From assembly GCF_900765565.1 (NCBI RefSeq), contig NZ_CAAFRZ010000253.1, positions 1-11,220 of the forward strand: a DNA stretch of 11,220 nt, written 5' to 3'. The stretch comes from an uncultured Dialister sp. (GTDB lineage Bacteria; Bacillota; Negativicutes; Veillonellales; Dialisteraceae). Shown here piece after piece: positions 6,830-11,220 of the stretch. The notes beneath the pieces are model-generated. The model ran no database searches and had not been told where the DNA came from. It saw only the letters and a program-made list of their open reading frames with translations. A program made the translations under genes and the position numbers. The number at the start of each line of letters is the position of its first letter. Position 1 is the first letter of the stretch.

Positions 6830-6870
6830 CGCTTTTCCTTCACTCATCTGTACGACACTTATCCACATAG

Positions 6871-6912
6871 AAAAAACACCCAAAACGGCTTTCCCGTTCC
6901 GGGTGTTTTTTT
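6871..6912. terminator. Bidirectional terminator between thioesterase gene and metY
   Basis: Outer arms AAAAAACACCC (6871-6881) and GGGTGTTTTTT (6901-6911) enclose a further AACGG/CCGTT pairing. U-tracts are present on both strands. It lies 41 nt after the metY stop on the minus strand and about 200 nt after the thioesterase stop on the plus strand, so it probably serves both convergent genes. Confidence 0.88.
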
Positions 6913-6953
6913 GGTGCCATCTCCCCAGGAGTACAGCCCTTATCTATGACGTA

Positions 6954-8240
6954 TCAGATTTTAGCCAGTGCCTGTTCCACGTCTTCCAGGAGGTCATCGA
7001 TATTTTCGATGCCCACGGAAATACGGACCGTGCCCGGGGTGATGCCGGCAGCTCTCTGGGCTGCTTCATCCAGCTGCTGGTGGGTAGTGGATGCCGGATG
7101 GACTACGAGGGACTTGGAATCCCCTACGTTGGCCAGATCCGAGAAAATATCCAGGTTGTCGATAAATTTCCAGGCTGCCTGGAAGCCGTCTTTCAGTTCA
7201 ATGGAGAAGATGGACCCTGCGCCTTTAGGCAGGTATTTCTGCTGGAGCTTGTGGTACGGGGAAGATTCGAGGCCCGGATAATTGACCTTGGCCACCTTCG
7301 GATGTTTTTCCAGGTATTCCGCCAGCTTCTGGGCGTTCGATACATGCCGTTCTACGCGGAGAGACAGAGTTTCCAGGCCCTGGATGAAGAACCATGCGGA
7401 AATGGGGGAAATGGCAGCGCCCGTATCCCTAAGGACTTTCGCCCGGATGCGGGTAACAAAGCCGGCCCCCGGTACGTCTTTGGCGAAGTTAATGCCGTGA
7501 TAGGAAGCATCGGGATTGGCGAAATGGGGATACCGCTCCGGCTGGTTCCAGTCGAACTCACCATTTTCAATGATGGCGCCGCCCAGTGTGGTTCCATGGC
7601 CGCCGATGAATTTCGTGGTAGAGTGGATGACGATATCCAGTCCATGTTCCAGTGGCCGGAAGAGGTAAGGGGTGGCAAAGGTATTATCGATGAGAACCGG
7701 CAGATTGTGGGCATGGGCGATATCGCGGATGGCATCGAAGTCCGGGATATTGATGGCCGGGTTTCCCAGGGTTTCGATGTAAACGGCCTTTGTCTTCTCT
7801 GTGATGGCAGCTTCGATTTCTTCCGGATGGTCCGGGTTCACGAAACGGGTATGAATGCCCAGCTGGGGCAGGGTGTCTGTGAACAGTTCATAGGTGCCGC
7901 CGTAAAGGGTGGAAGCGGAAACGATCTCGTCACCGGCACCGGCAATATTCAGGATGGAATAGGTCACTGCCGCAGCGCCACTGGCTACAGCAAGGCCTGC
8001 TGTGCCCCCTTCCAGTGCTGCCAGCCGCTTTTCCAGTACATCCTGGGTGGGGTTCGTAAGGCGGCCATAGATAAATCCCGGTTTCCGAAGGGCGAAGAGG
8101 TCCTCCCCTTCCTGGGCATCATGGAATACGTAGGAAGTGGTCTGGTAAATAGGCACTGCCCGGGCTCCTGTGGTGGGATCCGGTACCTGTCCTGCATGCT
8201 GCTGAAGTGTTTCGAAACGATATTTCTTTGCGTCTGCCAT
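6954..8240 (-). CDS. metY: O-acetylhomoserine (or O-acetylserine) sulfhydrylase, Cys/Met PLP family
   Basis: This enzyme condenses O-acetylhomoserine with sulfide to make homocysteine; some members also use O-acetylserine to make cysteine. The 428-residue product has the long form typical of MetY. It shows YGRLTNPTQ (58-66, cofactor phosphate contacts from the partner subunit), [11 protein letters not shown] (86-96), ETLGNP (156-161), IDNTFATPY (184-192) and the PLP-lysine motif [11 protein letters not shown] (206-216) with Lys210. The start is placed at the ATG at 8240, which has GGAGGA 7 nt upstream. A frame extension to a TTG at 8255 would run through that ribosome site and is rejected. 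Expression is evidently controlled by the T-box leader upstream, whose features point to tRNA-Cys. That suggests the cell treats this gene as part of cysteine supply, though cystathionine gamma-synthase-type relatives cannot be fully excluded. Confidence 0.93.
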   Translation of the reverse strand: MADAKKYRFETLQQHAGQVPDPTTGARAVPIYQTTSYVFHDAQEGEDLFALRKPGFIYGRLTNPTQDVLEKRLAALEGGTAGLAVASGAAAVTYSILNIAGAGDEIVSASTLYGGTYELFTDTLPQLGIHTRFVNPDHPEEIEAAITEKTKAVYIETLGNPAINIPDFDAIRDIAHAHNLPVLIDNTFATPYLFRPLEHGLDIVIHSTTKFIGGHGTTLGGAIIENGEFDWNQPERYPHFANPDASYHGINFAKDVPGAGFVTRIRAKVLRDTGAAISPISAWFFIQGLETLSLRVERHVSNAQKLAEYLEKHPKVAKVNYPGLESSPYHKLQQKYLPKGAGSIFSIELKDGFQAAWKFIDNLDIFSDLANVGDSKSLVVHPASTTHQQLDEAAQRAAGITPGTVRISVGIENIDDLLEDVEQALAKI

Positions 8241-8272
8241 AATTGATTCCTCCAATGATTGTAAATTGTATT

Positions 8273-8341
8273 TTATCTGCTCACTGCCTGTGTATCATTC
8301 CGTAAATCAATCAAAGTCCTACATCGGAAACCCACTGTCAT
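8273..8341 (-). CDS. Possible 22-codon leader ORF upstream of metY
   Basis: A short ORF (begins [10 protein letters not shown], ends TQAVSR) lies between the T-box terminator and metY. Its ATG at 8341 has GAGGAGGAG (8348-8356) about 8 nt upstream, as strong a ribosome site as any gene here. It stops 33 nt before the metY start codon. It has one cysteine codon (seventh) and no run of regulatory codons, so classic attenuation is not obvious. It may be a translated leader or coincidence. No family is recognised. Confidence 0.35.
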   Translation of the reverse strand: MTVGFRCRTLIDLRNDTQAVSR

Positions 8342-8369
8342 ATCCTGCTCCTCCTCTGTCTTAAGGTTT

Positions 8370-8445
8370 TTACTGCCAGACCGGAGTCCGGCGGTCTCAA
8401 GGCATTTCCTGTATGCCCCTGCGCTGTAACGGGCGTCTCCCGGAT
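8370..8445 (-). other. Structured segment in the metY leader downstream of the T-box
   Basis: Three hairpins lie close together: AGACCG/CGGTCT (8378-8383, 8392-8397), GGCAT/ATGCC (8401-8405, 8413-8417) and CGGG/CCCG (8430-8433, 8439-8442). They sit in the mRNA made only after T-box readthrough. They do not match the S-box (SAM-I) core or another riboswitch I know. The role is unknown. Confidence 0.35.
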
Positions 8446-8485
8446 ATTACACACTTTTATTTTCCATTGAATTTGAAAGGAAAAT

Positions 8486-8516
8486 AAAAAACTCCCATCC
8501 TTTACCAGGACGAGAG
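8486..8516 (-). terminator. T-box intrinsic terminator
   Basis: On the minus strand CTCTCGTCCT (8507-8516) pairs over 10 bp, including two G-U pairs, with AGGATGGGAG (8492-8501). The loop is 5 nt and six T residues follow. Its 5' arm is shared with the antiterminator, as expected for a T-box switch. Confidence 0.9.
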
Positions 8517-8745
8517 ACTCGTGTTTCCACCTAATATTCATGCCATTGTCACCAAAGGCACCTTATGGGGTACTTGATTGCCGCATACCCTGACCCTGTA
8601 TCGGGAGTCCCCGGGAAAGCCTACTCTTCTTTCGGCCTTCCAAACTCAGAAATGCACTTCAGTCCCCTATCCATATCCGCTTCCACTCTCCGGACTCGCT
8701 AAGCTGTTTTCAGGAACCTACTCTTTTCTTCCTCGTTTGAAGTTG
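8486..8745 (-). ncRNA. T-box riboswitch, probably tRNA-Cys responsive, controlling metY
   Basis: The leader senses uncharged tRNA and prevents termination when the amino acid is scarce. Stem I spans about 8637-8742 (base pairing CTTC-AAAC with GTTTGGAAG). It has the AGAGTA specifier-loop strand and an opposing strand GAAGTGCA closed by AGAAA/TTTCT. The best specifier is UGC (8654-8656), followed by the usual purine. The antiterminator is AGG (8530-8532), bulge UGGAAAC (8523-8529), ACGAG (8518-8522), loop, CUCGU and CCU (8507-8514). The competing terminator is at 8486-8516. The bulge UGGA would pair with a tRNA ending UCCA, fitting U73 of tRNA-Cys and not A73 of tRNA-Met. Specifier and bulge therefore agree on cysteine. 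The T-box sequence is variant (GGTGGAAACACG). Confidence 0.88.
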
Positions 8746-8750
8746 AGTTA

Positions 8751-8779
8751 ACTGTATCATGGGATAGAAAGATTGTCAA
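8751..8779 (-). promoter_or_regulatory. Promoter of the T-box/metY transcript
   Basis: A perfect TTGACA (8774-8779), 17-bp spacer and TACAGT (8751-8756, 4 of 6) predict transcription from about 8744. That is right at the foot of T-box Stem I, so promoter and riboswitch placement support each other. Confidence 0.8.
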
Positions 8780-8797
8780 GAAGAAATTCAAAAATAA

Positions 8798-9115
8798 CCT
8801 GCGGCGCGAGTAAGAAGTGGCTGAAGGGTAACGCCTGGCGGCGAAGTGGCTTAAGGGGAATGGCCTGCGACCAAGGGGGTGGTGCGGCGCACAATTCATA
8901 TAACGCCGCATTATGAATTCTGATTGCGGCTTTAATATAGTCAGGGGCCTGCTGACTCTATCACTAAAAATATAATTAACCATGCAGGGGGGCTAAGAGA
9001 TAGTGGAAGCGCCACAGGTTGACCAGCTAAAAGGTAACAGCCAGAAGTTAAAAGCCCTTGAGCATTTGGCCGCTTACTTATTCACTCGTTCTCCGGCCCA
9101 AAGGGCCTAACCAGC
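8798..9115. repeat. Repeat-derived gap between metY promoter and trpF
   Basis: No gene is recognisable. The clearest structure is TGCGGCG (8883-8889) pairing with CGCCGCA (8904-8910), a variant of the GGCGGCGC hairpin in which one outer G-C pair is replaced by T-A. CCTGCGGCG-type motifs stand near 8798. The modules CCCTTGAGC (near 9056) and GGCCCAAAGGGCCTAACCAGCT (9096-9117, inverted relative to other copies) lead into the end of trpF. The stretch 8911-9050 shows nothing I can name. Confidence 0.5.
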
Positions 9116-9781
9116 TCAAGGCTCATTGCTCAAGGCAACCATACATTCACAGACACGCAGCTGCGCTTGCTGTCCATCTGCCTGCCGTACGGCACGGATG
9201 AAGGCGGCTATTTTCTCCGGGTCCTTCCCCTTCCGGTCTTCGTATTCCACACCGGAAGAGACATCCACCATATCCGGATGGACTTTATGTATGGCCTCTC
9301 CCACATTGGCCGCCGTCAGTCCGCCGGCAAGGATCCACTTCCTTCCCTTTCTGGGAAGGACAGAAAGCCGATTCCAATCAAAGGATTTCCCGCTTCCCGG
9401 CTGGGCCGCATCGAACAGCCAGGCCGCCACACGGCCACCTTCCTCCATGTCCGGTGCCCCTTCTTTCATATTCACCGCCCGGATAACGGGAATGTGGATC
9501 CCTTCAAAAATCCGGGGATTCAGGGTCCCATGGATCTGGATATAGTCGAACCCCGCCTTTTCTATGGCCTCCACCTGCTCCATAGAAGGAGACACGGTGA
9601 CCGCGGTCTTCCTGATTTTCTCCGGAACTGCCTTCATAATGGCCGCGGCTTCCGTGAGAGATATATTTCGTTTACTTTTGGGACAGAAAAGAATCATGCC
9701 CATGAAATCCACCTCTTCCGGTGGAAGATACTTCGTTTCTTCCGGCGAAGTAATGCCGCAGATTTTGATCTTTGTTCTCAT
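9116..9781 (-). CDS. trpF: Phosphoribosylanthranilate isomerase
   Basis: TrpF isomerises phosphoribosylanthranilate to CdRP in tryptophan synthesis. The (beta/alpha)8 signatures are present: KICGI (6-10, catalytic Cys8), DYIQIHG (79-85), LFDA (122-125, with Asp124 as probable general acid), LAGGL (151-155), DVSSGVE (173-179) and the following KD (186-187). Most family members end near the equivalent of residue 202. Here about 18 further residues follow (QQAQLRVCEC and onward). The last codons, GCCTTGAGCAATGAGCCTTGA, are the dispersed CTTGAGC repeat read in frame, so the stop lies inside a repeat. The ATG at 9781 has only AGGA about 8 nt upstream. No other trp gene is in the window, so it is detached from the usual operon. 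The catalytic core looks intact. Confidence 0.94.
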   Translation of the reverse strand: MRTKIKICGITSPEETKYLPPEEVDFMGMILFCPKSKRNISLTEAAAIMKAVPEKIRKTAVTVSPSMEQVEAIEKAGFDYIQIHGTLNPRIFEGIHIPVIRAVNMKEGAPDMEEGGRVAAWLFDAAQPGSGKSFDWNRLSVLPRKGRKWILAGGLTAANVGEAIHKVHPDMVDVSSGVEYEDRKGKDPEKIAAFIRAVRQADGQQAQLRVCECMVALSNEP

Positions 9782-9932
9782 AGATGCTGTCCTGTATGAA
9801 TGTAAAATGGACGATGGAAAAATGAAAAATAGTGGTGGCGTCGCAAAAAAGGCAGCGGCCTTTGGACGTGGCTCTGTCCCATGGACAAGGTTCTGCCTGA
9901 CGACAAAGCTGTGGCCTGCGGCCAGGGGTGAT

Positions 9933-10037
9933 GGCGGCGCACAAATTATATAGCGCCGCCTTATGAGACCAGCCCGCGGCGAAGCCGACTGGCCTCAATT
10001 CTCTTCACTCAATTCTCAAATCTTTTTCCACCGCAGG
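9933..10037 (-). repeat. 105-bp 3'-flanking repeat with GGCGGCGC hairpin (copy 2)
   Basis: This is the inverted counterpart of 6671-6775 with exactly the same length. Arms GGCGGCGC (9933-9940) and GCGCCGCC (9953-9960) enclose a 12-nt AT-rich loop, and TCAATTCTC units follow. Read on the minus strand it lies about 40 nt after the stop of the ATPase-Asp23 gene. Both full copies therefore sit just downstream of a gene, in that gene's sense. The rest of the gap up to trpF (9782-9932) shows no gene or clear promoter. Confidence 0.75.
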
Positions 10038-10077
10038 GCCTGACCGCCTGGATCCAGACCTGGCTGCTAGACCTAAA

Positions 10078-10914
10078 TCAATCCTGGGCCACGCCGGTGA
10101 CGATATCGATCTTCATGGTCTCCAGGGACATGCCCGTGGTGTATTCGATTTCCTTCTGCACATGGTCCCGCATGGTATGGATGGTCCGCTTGATTTCCTG
10201 GGGTGTACCGCTTCGAACAGTCACATCGAGCCGCAGGATCAGTCCGTTCACCTGACTTTCACTCTTCTTGCTCTTTACGTGGCGGATCCGGATTTTCTTC
10301 AGATTCCGTACGGCGTAACGGACCAGGTCCTCTATGACCCGGTCAGAAAAGGTCAGTTTTCCGTAATAGCTGAAAACCGGCCGCACCACGGACCGTTCAT
10401 TCCATTCACTGAACCGCTTCGGCTCTTTTTTTCGGTTTCGAAGGAACCGGAGCGGGTCTACCATGTACCCTTTGAAATAGGGTTTGAGCTCCATGGTGGG
10501 CACAGGAATCACATGCTTACCTTCCTTATGCCGGGCCTCGCTGGCTTTCAGCATATCCTCAGGCTTCGCCACGTCTTCGATGCGGATATACTTCGACGGC
10601 ATAGGAAGATCCAGGGCCTTCGCAATGGTCACCACCATCCGGTCCGACGTACCGAGGATGAGAACCCGTTTCGGATTGATTTTTCGGAGCGCATCGCGTA
10701 CTTCATCCCGCTGTTCCTTATCCCAGAATATGGCCCGCCGCACAGCCTTCAGTCGGCTCGCTTCCCGTTTCGCCGATTTGCCCGCCACAATGCGGCTGTG
10801 ATAAATCAGGATACCGTCATCAATAATGCAGGACGCCTTATTTTCATAGGCAATCACCAGGGCCCGGTCACTCTTCCCCGTCCCTGGCGGGCCATAAAAT
10901 CCAATGGTTTCCAT
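10078..10914 (-). CDS. P-loop ATP-binding protein with C-terminal Asp23-like domain
   Basis: The function is not known. The 278-residue product starts with Walker A GPPGTGKS (8-15). CIIDDGILI (29-37) may supply acidic metal or Walker B residues, and KRVLILGTSDR (82-92) resembles another core strand. The middle (about 100-180) is basic. Residues about 183-275 resemble the Asp23/Gls24 (DUF322, YloU-type) domain: KLTFSDRVIEDLVRYAV (186-202), then GLILRLDVTVRSG (224-236), then a helix and MKIDIVTGV (267-275), the typical beta-alpha-beta ending. There are no membrane segments or signal peptide. The ATG at 10914 has AAGGAG 7 nt upstream. It appears monocistronic with its own promoter. Asp23 proteins in other Bacillota act at the envelope or in stress; linking that to this ATPase is inference. 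Confidence 0.8.
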   Translation of the reverse strand: METIGFYGPPGTGKSDRALVIAYENKASCIIDDGILIYHSRIVAGKSAKREASRLKAVRRAIFWDKEQRDEVRDALRKINPKRVLILGTSDRMVVTIAKALDLPMPSKYIRIEDVAKPEDMLKASEARHKEGKHVIPVPTMELKPYFKGYMVDPLRFLRNRKKEPKRFSEWNERSVVRPVFSYYGKLTFSDRVIEDLVRYAVRNLKKIRIRHVKSKKSESQVNGLILRLDVTVRSGTPQEIKRTIHTMRDHVQKEIEYTTGMSLETMKIDIVTGVAQD

Positions 10915-10946
10915 GGCATAGCTCCTTTCTTCACTTTGTTTTATCC

Positions 10947-10955
10947 ATTATATCA
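10947..10955 (-). promoter_or_regulatory. Extended -10 promoter of the ATPase-Asp23 gene
   Basis: On the minus strand TGATATAAT (10947-10955) combines a perfect TATAAT with the TGN extension. There is no good -35 (CTCTTG is nearest). The start codon lies 33 nt downstream of the box, so the leader is short. Confidence 0.6.
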
Positions 10956-10979
10956 TGGAAGGGCCGTACAAGAGAGCCT

Positions 10980-11123
10980 GCAATGCCTGTATAGAGGAGC
11001 AGCATGCATTCGTGCGGAGACTTGAGCCTTAAGCTGTGCAGGTCCCTTGGACCAGGGAAGCGCTGATTAATTCGCAGAGTCAGATTTCATAAGGATTTTT
11101 ATGCACTGCTTCGTCATAAATCG
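10980..11123. repeat. Intergenic sequence with diverged repeat modules
   Basis: CTTGAGCCTTAAGCTG (11023-11038) and CAGGTCCCTTGGACCAGGG (11039-11057) are variants of the dispersed CTTGAGC and TCAGGCCC modules. In the second, the hairpin arms have changed together (GGTCC with GGACC), which keeps the pairing. From 11060 to 11123 there is AT-richer sequence with no gene seen. Confidence 0.4.
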
Positions 11124-11205
11124 GCCAAGGGTAAAAGGAAGGCGCTTTTATGTGCAGAGAAAGCGCCAACTTACCTTGGCTCAGCAGTCCTATGCAGGAC
11201 TGCTG
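11124..11205. other. Two strong adjacent hairpins at the right edge
   Basis: The first is a two-level stem. The outer arms are GCCAAGGGTAA (11124-11134) and TTACCTTGGC (11171-11180), with one bulged G. The inner arms are the perfect 8-bp GGCGCTTT (11141-11148) and AAAGCGCC (11160-11167). The second is a perfect 10-bp stem CAGCAGTCCT (11182-11191) and AGGACTGCTG (11196-11205) with a 4-nt loop. Neither is followed by a U-tract on either strand. They may belong to a structured RNA or the end of a mobile element outside the window. Confidence 0.5.
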
Positions 11206-11220
11206 CCTTAAATAGCTCGC

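Noticed and set aside
6903..8246. 447-codon plus-strand open frame
   Set aside because: It is antisense to metY along its whole length and shows no recognisable protein features.
8338..8541. 67-codon minus-strand open frame in the metY leader
   Set aside because: It overlaps the T-box antiterminator and terminator, which explain the sequence better, and it has no good ribosome site.
8370..8745. S-box (SAM-I) riboswitch upstream of metY
   Set aside because: This was expected for a methionine gene, but the S-box core sequences are absent and the T-box antiterminator, terminator and Stem I are present.
10162..11025. 287-codon plus-strand open frame
   Set aside because: It is antisense to the P-loop/Asp23 gene, which has a promoter, ribosome site and clear motifs.

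Overview
The window is a stretch of bacterial chromosome at moderate GC. It looks like a Bacillota genome, most plausibly class Negativicutes (Dialister, Megasphaera or Acidaminococcus-like), although no rRNA or clade marker is present to prove it. The clues are a type III pantothenate kinase, a bifunctional BirA with an HTH domain next to BioY, HslV/HslU, a T-box riboswitch, strong AGGAGG ribosome sites and an Asp23-type domain. The genus is a guess.

Layout, left to right. An unrecognised left edge (1-93) is followed by a bidirectional terminator. coaX (124-903, minus) has a promoter with a perfect TTGACA. About 600 bp of repeat-rich non-coding DNA lead to the bioY terminator. bioY (1510-2079) and birA (2239-3228), both minus, form a biotin uptake and utilisation cluster behind a strong promoter that contains a BirA-like half-site. 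Another repeat-rich gap precedes hslU (3752-5107) and hslV (5107-5637), a translationally coupled minus-strand protease operon with order hslV then hslU. A 350-bp intergenic element bounded by inverted repeats separates hslV from a hotdog thioesterase gene (6197-6664), the only confident plus-strand gene. After a bidirectional terminator comes metY (6954-8240, minus), preceded by a T-box leader (about 8486-8745). Its specifier (UGC) and antiterminator bulge (UGGA) both point to tRNA-Cys. A structured 230-nt segment with a short leader ORF lies between the T-box terminator and metY. trpF (9116-9781, minus) stands alone, and its 3' end runs into a dispersed repeat. The last gene (10078-10914, minus) joins an N-terminal P-loop ATPase to a C-terminal Asp23-like domain. 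The right edge carries two strong hairpins.

Functional themes. The genes are mostly housekeeping: CoA synthesis (CoaX), biotin uptake, ligation and repression (BioY, BirA), protein quality control (HslUV), sulfur amino acid synthesis (MetY) and tryptophan synthesis (TrpF). All genes except the thioesterase are on the minus strand, in short transcription units.

What the genes do not explain is the intergenic DNA. Nearly every gap is a mosaic of the same degenerate modules: GAGATC/GAGGTC hexamer arrays, CTTGAGC and GGTCAGGCCC motifs, a tandem-hairpin block present twice, and a 105-bp element ending in a GGCGGCGC...GCGCCGCC hairpin. Some copies form longer inverted-repeat elements, and one supplies the end of trpF. 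This dispersed repeat family, the cysteine T-box with its extra downstream leader, and the ATPase-Asp23 fusion are the parts most worth a second look.
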